Shown: positions 1 to 5,955 of the stretch, piece by piece
Layout: each line of letters opens with the position of its first letter
Position numbering within the stretch: position 1 is the stretch's first letter
Source: JBKPHS01 sp046729975
Lineage (GTDB): Bacteria; Actinomycetota; Thermoleophilia; Solirubrobacterales; Thermoleophilaceae
Direction: 5' to 3'
Length of the DNA stretch: 23,133 nucleotides
NCBI GenBank assembly: GCA_046729975.1
Contig: JBKPHS010000078.1
Coordinates: 1 to 23,133 of the forward strand
Notes under the pieces: generated by a model
Told to the model about the DNA's origin: nothing
The model's database searches: none
What the model saw: only the letters and a program-made list of their open reading frames with translations
Translations under genes and position numbers: made by a program

Positions 1-75
1 TTTAATGATACGGCGACCACCGAGATCTACACTTCCGTCGCATCGTCGGCAGCGTCAGATGTGTATAAGAGACAG
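1..75 (+). other. Illumina P5/Nextera sequencing adapter (non-genomic)
   Basis: Bases 4-32 are the Illumina P5 flow-cell oligo, 33-42 (TTCCGTCGCA) fit a 10-base i5 index, 43-56 are the Nextera read-1 segment TCGTCGGCAGCGTC, and 57-75 are the Tn5 mosaic end AGATGTGTATAAGAGACAG. Genomic sequence starts at 76. This is a library artefact that survived assembly. It creates false reading frames: a plus-strand frame beginning MYKRQ, and a minus-strand sigma-factor frame ending LSLIHI. Anything annotated across 1-75 should be masked. Confidence 0.99.
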
Positions 76-1035
76 CCCGTAGCGCAGCTCGAGCACTCGG
101 CGCTCGCGGTAGGAAAGGTTCTCGAGCGCCTCGCGCAGCGCCTCCTTGGTGAGCAGGTCGGCGGCGCGGTCGAACGGCGACTCGGCCTTCTCGTCGGCGA
201 TGAACTGGCCGAACTCCGACTCCTCCTCGTCGCCCACCGGCTTCTCGAGCGAGACCGGCGCCTGCGCCGAGCGCTTGATCGAGTCGACCTCCTCCGGGTC
301 GATGCCGGTGACCTCGGCGATCTCGTCGGGCGTGGGCTCGCGCCCGAGCTCGGTGACGAGCTTGCGCTCCGCGCGGCCGATCTTGTTCAGCTTCTCGACC
401 ACGTGGACCGGGATGCGGATGGTCCGCGCCTTGTCCGCCAGCGCTCGCGCGATCGCCTGCCGGATCCACCAGGTGGCGTAGGTCGAGAACTTGAAGCCCT
501 TGCGGTAGTCGAACTTCTCGGCGGCGCGGACGAGGCCGAGCGTCCCCTCCTGGATCAGGTCGAGGAAGGGCAGGCCCTGGTTGCGGTAGTTCTTCGCGAT
601 CGAGACGACGAGCCGCAGGTTCGACTCGACCATCTTCTGCTTCGCGTCCAGGTCTCCGCGCTCGATTCGCTTGGCGAGGTAGACCTCCTCGGCCGCCGTC
701 AGGAGCCGGACCTTGCCGATGTCCTTGAGGAACAGCTGGAGCGAATCGGTGGTCATGTCCGGCCGCAGGTCCAGCTGCGCCTTGGGCTTGCGGCGGCGGC
801 TCGAGCGATCGACCGCGCGCTCCTCCTGGGCGACAGGAAGCTGGGCGTCGATGTCGTCGACGAGCTCGATCTCCGACTTCTCGAGGAAGCCGTGGAGGTC
901 CTCGATGTCGCCCTCGTCGATATCGACCTCGGCGAGGGCGGTAGCGACCTCGGCGTAGGTCAGGACGCCCGTCGCCTGTCCCTTGGTGAGGAGGAGCTTG
1001 ACCTCCTCCAGTTCCTGAAGCTCAGCTACTGACAT
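76..1035 (-). CDS. rpoD: Primary RNA polymerase sigma factor RpoD/SigA, 3' end missing
   Basis: This is the housekeeping sigma-70 subunit that directs RNA polymerase to -35/-10 promoters. 320 genuine residues remain. An N-terminal acidic region (about 1-85, region 1.1-like) is followed by region 1.2 (DSLQLFLKDIGKVRLL, about 97-112), region 2 with NLRLVVSIAKNYRNQGLPFL and the -10-recognition helix FKFSTYATWWIRQAIARAL, region 3 (IRIPVHVVEKLNKI), and the start of region 4.1 (RERRVLELRYG). Region 4.2, the -35-binding helix-turn-helix, is lost because the contig runs into adapter at base 75. The last six residues of the apparent frame (LSLIHI) are adapter translation. This is an assembly truncation, not a pseudogene. 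The ATG at 1035 has only a weak GGA-type ribosome site, and the gene is preceded by a good promoter at 1122-1150. Confidence 0.95.
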
Positions 1036-1356
1036 TCCGTTCCGTTTTCAGTTGGGGGGAGAAGAGGGAGAGTTTGCCCGGCTGAGAGGGCGTACTAAAC
1101 GCCATTCAACCATGCACGCTCAGCCTAATGGCTTCAGTTTTTATAGTCAAGCCAAGCGACGCCCCGGAGCGGCGGCAACCCCGGTCAGTTGAACATATCT
1201 TTTTACCCGCAAAGCGGCCCTTCGATGCAAGCGGGCCGCGCGCGAAAACTCCCCAACGACCGGGTTTCCCCGATCCGCGGCGTCGCCTGACGACTGTAGC
1301 GGGTCGCCTGGGAGAAATCACCAAGGCGAAGTGACGATCCCGCACGGAGGAGTATC
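1036..1356. other. Divergent intergenic region between rpoD and the 1357 gene
   Basis: This 321-base gap holds the rpoD promoter and leader (1036-1150). It also contains a perfect 7-bp inverted repeat, GCGGCCC (1214-1220) with GGGCCGC (1233-1239), separated by 12 bases. There is a comparatively AT-rich patch (ACATATCTTTTTA) around 1193-1205. I could not find a convincing -35/-10 pair for the plus-strand gene. Short open frames on both strands here have no family resemblance and look like chance. Confidence 0.5.
1122..1150 (-). promoter_or_regulatory. Vegetative promoter of rpoD
   Basis: On the minus strand, TTGACT (1150-1145) is followed by a 17-base spacer and TAGGCT (1127-1122). This is a near-ideal actinobacterial housekeeping arrangement (TTGACN-17-TANNNT). 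The start site is predicted near 1115, giving a leader of about 80 bases with a small GGCGT/ACGCC hairpin around 1090-1104. It points at rpoD, so the primary sigma factor probably transcribes its own gene. Confidence 0.75.
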
Positions 1357-1701
1357 GTGCGCCCGCGGCAGCCTATGAACGACGGCGACCCAAGCATCCT
1401 CGGCAACCTCCCACGCTCGCGGCCCGGCACCCGGAGCCAGAAGCGGGCCGTCGAGGAGCGCCGCGAGGAGGCCGCGAAGCCTGCTCCGGCACAGGAGCCC
1501 CCCAAGCGGAGCACGCCGCGTGCCAGGGCCCGGCGCGCCGCCGAGCCCGCCGGTTCTCGTCCCGGTCCTCGGCAGCCGGCGCCCGCCGAGCGCGGCGTCG
1601 TGACTGATGCGATCACGACCGCGACCGGGGTCGCGGAAGCGGGACTCAGGGTCACGGCGGAGGTCGCCAGGGCCGTACTCAGGCGCCTGCCGCGTCCCTG
1701 A
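1357..1701 (+). CDS. Small basic, proline/alanine-rich disordered protein
   Basis: I do not recognise a family. The protein has 114 residues. Positions about 15-80 are rich in Arg, Ala, Pro and Glu with low complexity, so probably disordered. The C-terminal 35 residues (from VVTDAITTATGVAEAGLRV) look like an amphipathic helix ending in LRRLPRP. The GTG start is supported by GGAGGAG at 1346-1352, although the 4-base spacing is short; an in-frame ATG lies at 1375. It ends 5 bases before the YihY-like gene, so the two are probably co-transcribed. A membrane-associated or nucleic-acid-binding accessory role is possible, but the sequence shows neither. Codon use (strong GC3) supports real coding. 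Confidence 0.65.
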   Translation: MRPRQPMNDGDPSILGNLPRSRPGTRSQKRAVEERREEAAKPAPAQEPPKRSTPRARARRAAEPAGSRPGPRQPAPAERGVVTDAITTATGVAEAGLRVTAEVARAVLRRLPRP

Positions 1702-1706
1702 CGAGC

Positions 1707-2549
1707 GTGCGGGCCGCCGGCCGCGCTGCGAGGGCCTTCTACTGGAAGGCCTTCGAGGACAACCTGACCGGACTGTCGGCGATGGTCGCCTACAACCTGC
1801 TGCTGTCGGTGTTCCCGCTCGCTGTGCTGGCGCTCTTCATCGCCGGACGCGTGCTGGGGAGCCAGGAGCTCGAGCAGAGCGTCCTCCAGGACCTGCGCCA
1901 GCTCTTCCCGAGCGCCGCCGACGCAACCCTCCAGAGCGCGCTCGACCGTATCCGGAACTCGTCGCAGACACTCGGTGTGGTCGCGCTCGTTTCGAGCATC
2001 TGGATCGGCTCCTCTTTCTGGGGCGCGCTCGACACCGCTTTCTGCCGCATCTACCACGTCCGCTGCCGGAGCTGGGTGGAGCAGAAGCGCTTCGCGCTGG
2101 CGATGCTGGTCGTCGTTCTGCTGTTCATGGCGGCGACGGTCGCGGTCCCGACCGTGCAGAGCATCCTGGTCAGCGGGTCCAACGACCTGCCGCTCGGCCT
2201 CTCGAAGGTCGAGAACCTCGTCTACTGGGTCACGCTCGCCGCGGGGCTGCTGCTCCTGTTCGCCATCCTCAGCGTCGTCTACTGGACGGTGCCCAACCGG
2301 CTCGTGCCGTGGCGGGCGATCTGGCCCGGCGCTGCGTCTGCGACGGGTGCGATCGGGGTGATCGACTACGCCTTCCCGCTGTACCTCTCGCACATCTCGA
2401 CGATCGCCCGCTTCGGGACGACGCTCGTGTTCGTCGTGATCGTGCTGATCTGGTTCTACGTGCTCGCGATCATCATCCTCGGCGGGGCCACGATGAACGC
2501 GATGCGCTTCGAGCTGCACGAGACCGGCGAGCTCAGCAGCGACCATTGA
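1707..2549 (+). CDS. YihY/BrkB family inner-membrane protein
   Basis: A 280-residue integral membrane protein of the YihY/BrkB family (once wrongly called ribonuclease BN). About six membrane segments are visible near residues 27-48, 88-110, 128-152, 170-195, 208-228 and 238-262. Family-type stretches include the N-terminal DNLTGLSAMVAYNLLLSVFPL, the VPNRLVPWRAIWPGA segment (195-209), and the C-terminal IWFYVLAIIILGGATMNA. The biochemical function of the family is not established; proposals include transport or envelope roles. The GTG start at 1707 follows the upstream stop by 5 bases with no clear Shine-Dalgarno, consistent with translational coupling. Its TGA stop lies just before the riboswitch-controlled wall gene. 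Confidence 0.9.
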   Translation: MRAAGRAARAFYWKAFEDNLTGLSAMVAYNLLLSVFPLAVLALFIAGRVLGSQELEQSVLQDLRQLFPSAADATLQSALDRIRNSSQTLGVVALVSSIWIGSSFWGALDTAFCRIYHVRCRSWVEQKRFALAMLVVVLLFMAATVAVPTVQSILVSGSNDLPLGLSKVENLVYWVTLAAGLLLLFAILSVVYWTVPNRLVPWRAIWPGAASATGAIGVIDYAFPLYLSHISTIARFGTTLVFVVIVLIWFYVLAIIILGGATMNAMRFELHETGELSSDH

Positions 2550-2571
2550 CGCGCGGAGCCCGCGGCGGGGG

Positions 2572-2577
2572 TATAGT
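2572..2577 (+). promoter_or_regulatory. Candidate -10 box (TATAGT) for the riboswitch transcript
   Basis: TATAGT at 2572-2577 places a start near 2584, at the base of the riboswitch P1 stem. The only -35-like hexamer upstream, TTGACG at 2546-2551 overlapping the YihY stop codon, would need a 20-base spacer, which is long. The -10 is credible but the full promoter is not proven. Confidence 0.45.
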
Positions 2578-2581
2578 TGCC

Positions 2582-2724
2582 GCCGCCGAATCGTCGGGGA
2601 CGCTCCCGGCGAACGGGGGACCCACTGCCGGAGCGGCCAGCGTCGCACCGGCCGGGGCGAATCGGTCGCATTGCCGCGACCGTAGCGCCGAGGCGCGAGC
2701 CCGACAGCTCACCCCGTAGGCAGC
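2582..2724 (+). promoter_or_regulatory. c-di-AMP riboswitch (ydaO/yuaA type)
   Basis: The conserved ydaO-yuaA aptamer blocks appear in order: GCCGAATC (2585-2592), CGGGGGACCCA (2614-2624), GGGGCGAATC (2654-2663), and the hallmark 3' block at 2700-2721 containing CCGACAGCTCACCCCG followed by TAGGC. P1 can form between GCC at 2585-2587 and GGC at 2719-2721. In actinobacteria this class senses c-di-AMP and is known upstream of cell-wall hydrolases such as Rpf and NlpC/P60 proteins, normally switching them off at high ligand. Here only 15-18 bases separate P1 from the ATG at 2740, leaving no room for a separate terminator. Control is therefore probably at translation initiation or within the aptamer. 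Confidence 0.9.
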
Positions 2725-2739
2725 GACAGCAAGCCGAAT

Positions 2740-3441
2740 ATGAGGGGCGTACGCACCAGACAAGGTGCGGTCGCGGGTTTCGCCGCCGCGCTCGCACTGC
2801 TTCCATCAGCCGCTGCCGGGCAGACCGGAGGACAGCCCGTGCCCGGCTCTCAGGACGCGGGACCGGTCGATCCCGGCTTCCAGCTGAGCGCCCGGCGCTC
2901 GCTGCTCGTGGGCGGGACCCTGCGAGTGCGCGGCGTGGCGCCGGGGGACGCGGGCACGAACGTGCGGATCGAGCGCAGCGACGCCTCGGGGCTCTGGGTT
3001 CCGGTCGGCGCCGCGCAAACCGCCGGCGACGGTTCCTTCCGCGCGAGCTGGCGCCCGGACGTGGCCGGCCGCTTCACCTTGAGAGCGGTGCTCGACGACT
3101 CCGGCAGCTCGCAGGCCAGCGCCGCCCGCTCGTCGCCTCCGCGCCCTGTGACCGTCTACCGCCCTGCCACCGCGAGCTGGTACGGCCCGGGGTTCTTCGG
3201 CCGGCGGACGGCCTGCGGCGGCCGCCTCGGTCGGACGACGGTCGGTGTTGCCCATCGGGGCCTTGCCTGCGGCACGCCCGTGGCGATCGCCTACCGCGGC
3301 AAGTCGATCGTCGTGCCGGTCATCGATCGCGGCCCGTTCGTCAGGGGCATCCAGTGGGACCTGACGGGCGCAGCGGCGAAGCGCCTGGGGGTGACGGTGA
3401 CGAGCCGAGTAGGCGTCCTCCCACTCGGCCGAGCCCCCTGA
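2740..3441 (+). CDS. Secreted RlpA-like double-psi beta-barrel protein
   Basis: 233 residues. A Sec signal peptide (about 1-27: RTRQ, a hydrophobic AAALALLPSAAAG core, then a cleavable Ala-rich end) is followed by an immunoglobulin-like beta domain (about 47-140). The C-terminal double-psi beta-barrel (about 143-228) carries the RlpA signature: ATASWYGPGFFGRRTACGG, then AHRGLACGTPVAI, VIDRGPF (194-200) and WDLTGAAAKRLG. RlpA proteins bind or cleave peptidoglycan, acting on denuded glycan strands in some species. Two cysteines (159 and 177) could form a disulfide. The ATG lies just downstream of the c-di-AMP riboswitch with no strong ribosome site. The riboswitch supports a wall-remodelling role; enzymatic activity cannot be judged from sequence. 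Confidence 0.88.
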   Translation: MRGVRTRQGAVAGFAAALALLPSAAAGQTGGQPVPGSQDAGPVDPGFQLSARRSLLVGGTLRVRGVAPGDAGTNVRIERSDASGLWVPVGAAQTAGDGSFRASWRPDVAGRFTLRAVLDDSGSSQASAARSSPPRPVTVYRPATASWYGPGFFGRRTACGGRLGRTTVGVAHRGLACGTPVAIAYRGKSIVVPVIDRGPFVRGIQWDLTGAAAKRLGVTVTSRVGVLPLGRAP

Positions 3442-3461
3442 GGACGCCCAAATGCGCGGAG

Positions 3462-3467
3462 TATGCT
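3462..3467 (+). promoter_or_regulatory. Candidate near-leaderless -10 box for the response regulator
   Basis: TATGCT at 3462-3467 ends 10 bases before the ATG at 3478. It fits the spacing of other -10-like hexamers in this window that sit 6-11 bases before start codons. No -35 is recognisable. If it is used, the in-frame ATG at 3463 cannot be the start. Confidence 0.4.
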
Positions 3468-3477
3468 TGGCGGCAGG

Positions 3478-4107
3478 ATGCCCACAGCAGCAGCAGCCAC
3501 GATGCGCTGCCTGATCGTCGACGATCATCCGGTCGTGCGCCAGGGCATCCGGGCACTGCTAGAGCAGCATCTCCCCGGCGTCGAGGTCAGCGACGTAGCG
3601 ACGCCGCAGGAGGCGGTCACCGAAGCGGCGGCCAATCACGCCGATGTCGTGGTGATCGACCCGCGGCGCATCAGCGGAGACGCCGAGGCCGTGATTGGCG
3701 ACCTGACCAAGCGGATCGGCTCCCCCGTCGTGGTCTTCACCTCGGACGGTGGGCCGCGCCTGCTGGCCGACGCGCTCAAGGCGGGCGTCAAGGGCTACGT
3801 CCGCAAGGACTCTCCCCCGGAGGACCTCGTTCGCGCGATCCAGGCGGCCCGAGAAGGCGAGTTCTACGTGGATCCCGCGCTCTCGTCGTCGCTGCTGCTC
3901 GAGGAGGGTGAGCGGCCGCTCACGAGCCGCCAGCGCGAGATCCTCCAGATGCTCGCCGACGGGATGCACACCGATGCGGTCGCTCGCAAGCTAGGCCTGT
4001 CCACCGAGACGGTGCGGACCCACACCAAGAGGATCTTGGCGAAGCTCGAGGCGGGGACGCGTACGCAGGCCGTTGCGATTGGCATTCGCAACGGGCTTAT
4101 CGAGTAG
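3478..4107 (+). CDS. NarL/FixJ-type response regulator (orphan)
   Basis: 209 residues. The N-terminal receiver begins MRCLIVDDHPVVRQGIRALLEQ; the acidic pair is VDD, the likely phosphoacceptor is Asp in VVVIDPRR, the switch Thr is in VVVFTSDGG and the conserved Lys in GYVRKDSPPEDL. The C-terminal LuxR helix-turn-helix reads PLTSRQREILQMLADG, then LGLSTETVRTHTKRILAKL. It is therefore a phosphorylation-dependent DNA-binding regulator; no histidine kinase is adjacent. The segment after the phosphoacceptor (PRRISGDAE) departs from the common MPGMDG loop. The start at 3478 is chosen from the -10-like TATGCT upstream; 3463 and 3502 are alternatives. The TAG stop is the first triplet of the heptamer array that separates it from the convergent cyclase gene. 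Confidence 0.9.
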   Translation: MPTAAAATMRCLIVDDHPVVRQGIRALLEQHLPGVEVSDVATPQEAVTEAAANHADVVVIDPRRISGDAEAVIGDLTKRIGSPVVVFTSDGGPRLLADALKAGVKGYVRKDSPPEDLVRAIQAAREGEFYVDPALSSSLLLEEGERPLTSRQREILQMLADGMHTDAVARKLGLSTETVRTHTKRILAKLEAGTRTQAVAIGIRNGLIE

Positions 4108-4170
4108 TCGGTAATCGGTAATCGGTAATCGGGCTTTTCCCCGACTACCGACTACCGACTACTGATTACC
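4105..4170. repeat. Inverted heptamer array A (TARTCGG) between convergent genes
   Basis: Plus strand 4105-4132 reads TAGTCGG then three TAATCGG in strict 7-base period. After a short CTTTTC centre, 4141-4161 reads three CCGACTA followed by CTGATTA, which on the minus strand is TAATCAG then three TAGTCGG. The arms can form an imperfect stem with about one mismatch per heptamer. The response-regulator stop TAG is the first triplet of the left array, and the cyclase stop TAG (4161-4159) comes from a right-arm heptamer. A bidirectional terminator or transcript-end stabiliser is the likeliest role, but there is no terminal U-run. Confidence 0.85.
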
Positions 4171-5160
4171 GCCTTCTTCTGCCCGCGGCGTCTGCGCAGG
4201 CACCTCGCCGAGGGTGACGCGCTCGCCGGCCGCCTTGGACCGGTACATGGCCGCGTCCGCGATCTCCAGCAAGCGGTCGGGGTCGGTCCCGTGCTGCGGG
4301 CAGGAGACGACTCCGATCGAAACGCCGATCGAGGGTCCTTCGGGGGAGCGGATGCGCTCGATCGCGAGCGCGAGGCGGTTCGCGAGCACCTGAGCGGCGG
4401 CCGCGGTCTGCTCTGGCGCGAGGATGCAGAACTCGTCGCCGCCCATGCGCACGGGCGTGTCGATCGTTCGGATGCTGTCGCGGATGGCCTGCGCCACGTT
4501 GGTGAGCGTCTGGTCCCCCGCGGCATGGCCGTGGGCATCGTTGATCCGCTTGAGGCCGTCGATGTCGAGCACCACCAGGCCGAACGGGTGCCCATAGCGC
4601 TTCTGGAGCTCGAGCAGCTGCCGCAGCTGCTGCTTGAGGTAGCGCACGTTGTAGAGCCCGGTGAGTGCGTCGGTGTTGGCCAGCAGCTCGAGCTCCTCTG
4701 AGCGCGTGCGCACGAGTTCGTCGACCGTCGCCGCCTGGATCGCCCCGAAAATCGCGGCCAGGTGCTCCGCCACGCTGACCACCAGCTGTGGCTCGGCGCC
4801 ACCGAGCTCGCGGCCGAGCGCCTCGAGGATCACGAGCTGAAGCGCGGCGACGTCGCGCGCGAGCTCGGCCGGCGCCAGCTTCTCCTGGCCGCGCAGGGAC
4901 GCGATCCTCGCGGCGCGCAGCTGGTAGTCCCCGTCGCGCTCCGGCGGCCGGCCCGAGGCGAGAGCGTCGAGCACATCTGCGATCAGGTCCGGAAGGTCCT
5001 GGACGATCCGCTCGGTGGGTAGCTGATCGATCTCCTCGAGCGACGCACGCTCGAGGACGCGTAGCAGCCACTCCTTCGCGAGCTCCGCGCGCTGCAGCTT
5101 GAGCCGCGCGATCGGTGCATCGAGCAGCGCTGGAAGACGGCGGATGTCTGGATCGGTCAT
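4159..5160 (-). CDS. Diguanylate cyclase (GGDEF) with RsbR-like N-terminal sensor region
   Basis: 333 residues. It makes c-di-GMP from two GTP. The GGDEF domain spans about 158-318: NTDALTGLYNVRYL, metal-binding DIDGLKRIND (199-208), GHAAGD, an intact MGGDEF (239-244), and ADAAMYRSKAAGE. RTID at 231-234, five residues before GGDEF, is a canonical RxxD inhibitory site, so product feedback is expected. The helical N-terminus (about 15-150; LKLQRAELAKEWLLRVLERASLEE) resembles the RsbR N-terminal sensor type and has no membrane segment, so the enzyme is cytoplasmic. Its last codons and stop lie inside heptamer array A. The divergent neighbour at 5323 is a shortened paralogue. Confidence 0.93.
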   Translation of the reverse strand: MTDPDIRRLPALLDAPIARLKLQRAELAKEWLLRVLERASLEEIDQLPTERIVQDLPDLIADVLDALASGRPPERDGDYQLRAARIASLRGQEKLAPAELARDVAALQLVILEALGRELGGAEPQLVVSVAEHLAAIFGAIQAATVDELVRTRSEELELLANTDALTGLYNVRYLKQQLRQLLELQKRYGHPFGLVVLDIDGLKRINDAHGHAAGDQTLTNVAQAIRDSIRTIDTPVRMGGDEFCILAPEQTAAAAQVLANRLALAIERIRSPEGPSIGVSIGVVSCPQHGTDPDRLLEIADAAMYRSKAAGERVTLGEVPAQTPRAEEGGNQ

Positions 5161-5187
5161 AGAAGCATCATTGGCGGCCTTGAAGCG

Positions 5188-5215
5188 ATCCTAACCCGGA
5201 ATTTCGGGCCGTCAC
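5188..5215 (-). promoter_or_regulatory. Candidate promoter with internal palindrome for the cyclase
   Basis: On the minus strand TAGGAT (5193-5188) forms a -10 box, with GTGACG (5215-5210) as a weak -35 at 16 bases. The spacer holds a near-palindrome CCCGGAATTTCGGG (5195-5208), positioned like an operator. The leader to the ATG at 5160 would be about 20 bases. Confidence 0.45.
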
Positions 5216-5322
5216 GGCGGGCGGCAGCCCGGCATGGCCATGTGCGCGGGAATGCGGGGAAAACGCGTGCGCGCGCTTGCGCCGGCAGGAACGACGGGGT
5301 AGGAGTCGAAAGGCGCTTGCGC

Positions 5323-5931
5323 ATGTCGACGCCTGAGATATCGGTGCTCGACGAGAATGGGCGGGAAGAGCTCGTGAAGCGCTGGCTGCGCCTCGTAGTG
5401 GAGCGGTCGAGCCTCCAGGAGCTGTCGAGCCGCCCGCTCGGCGAGCGAGTCAAGGAGCTCGAGCTGCTGCTCGAGGCCGCGGGCGAGGCCGGCCTCATCC
5501 CGGCGCCGGTCGGCGAATGGTCGCTCGAGGAGGAGGTCACCTCGTGCGTGGAGCGCTTCACCCGAGCCGGTCAGCCCTTCGCGCTGGCGCTCATCGGCGG
5601 CGGCGAGGACCTTGCGGGCGCGGTGGCCGAGGCAGCCGGCGCTGACGAGCTCGTGCTGGACGCGGGCGGGGGCGCAACCGCCATCCTGCTGGAACGCCGC
5701 GGCGGAGCCGACGCTCGCGCCGCGGTGGACCGCATGCGCGTGACGGCATGGCGGCGGCTCGGAGGCCGCGGGCGCCTTGTCGACGTCGGCATCGCCACCT
5801 GCCCGGAGGACGGAGTCTCGGCGGACCAGCTGATCGCGCTGGCACGGGAACGGCTTCGCCGGGCGGCCGGCGGCGAGCACTCGCAGTCGCCCGGGAGTCC
5901 GGCGGTCACGCCGCTGTACCCCTCGAGCTGA
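5323..5931 (+). CDS. Shortened, catalytically dead GGDEF-like paralogue
   Basis: 202 residues. The N-terminus (GREELVKRWLRLVVERSSLQEL, 13-34) closely matches the helical sensor segment of the divergent cyclase (RAELAKEWLLRVLERASLEEI). The C-terminal half keeps the GGDEF fold edges: GQPFALALIGGG (83-94) corresponds to the cyclase's GHPFGLVVLDIDG, and VDVGIATCPEDGVSADQLIALARERLRRAAGG matches GVSIGVVSCPQHGTDPDRLLEIADAAMYRSKAAGE. The signature GGDEF has become GGGAT (115-119), the metal-binding aspartates and RxxD site are gone, and about 18 residues are missing between. It cannot be an active cyclase as read; a partner or regulator of the neighbour is an inference. ATG 5323 was chosen over an upstream in-frame GTG (5242) because homology starts after it. 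Confidence 0.75.
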   Translation: MSTPEISVLDENGREELVKRWLRLVVERSSLQELSSRPLGERVKELELLLEAAGEAGLIPAPVGEWSLEEEVTSCVERFTRAGQPFALALIGGGEDLAGAVAEAAGADELVLDAGGGATAILLERRGGADARAAVDRMRVTAWRRLGGRGRLVDVGIATCPEDGVSADQLIALARERLRRAAGGEHSQSPGSPAVTPLYPSS

Positions 5932-5955
5932 CCCCTGCGTGCGAGCATTCCGGCC

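Noticed and set aside
2..469. Minus-strand frame with SYTHLTLPT near its end
   Set aside because: The tail is translated adapter and the body is an out-of-frame reading of rpoD.
61..1032. Plus-strand frame beginning MYKRQ, antisense to rpoD
   Set aside because: Its start is adapter sequence and the rest is the complement of a clearly coding sigma factor.
1214..1239. GCGGCCC/GGGCCGC hairpin as a terminator
   Set aside because: It lies between divergent genes, upstream of both, with no U-run; chance is likely at this GC content.
2546..2577. Full promoter TTGACG/TATAGT for the riboswitch
   Set aside because: The spacer would be 20 bases, outside the normal 16-18 range, so only the -10 is reported.
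1203..2648. 481-residue open frame on the minus strand
   Set aside because: It is antisense to the small gene and the YihY gene, has Arg/Glu/His-rich low-complexity content typical of GC-rich shadow frames, and resembles no family.
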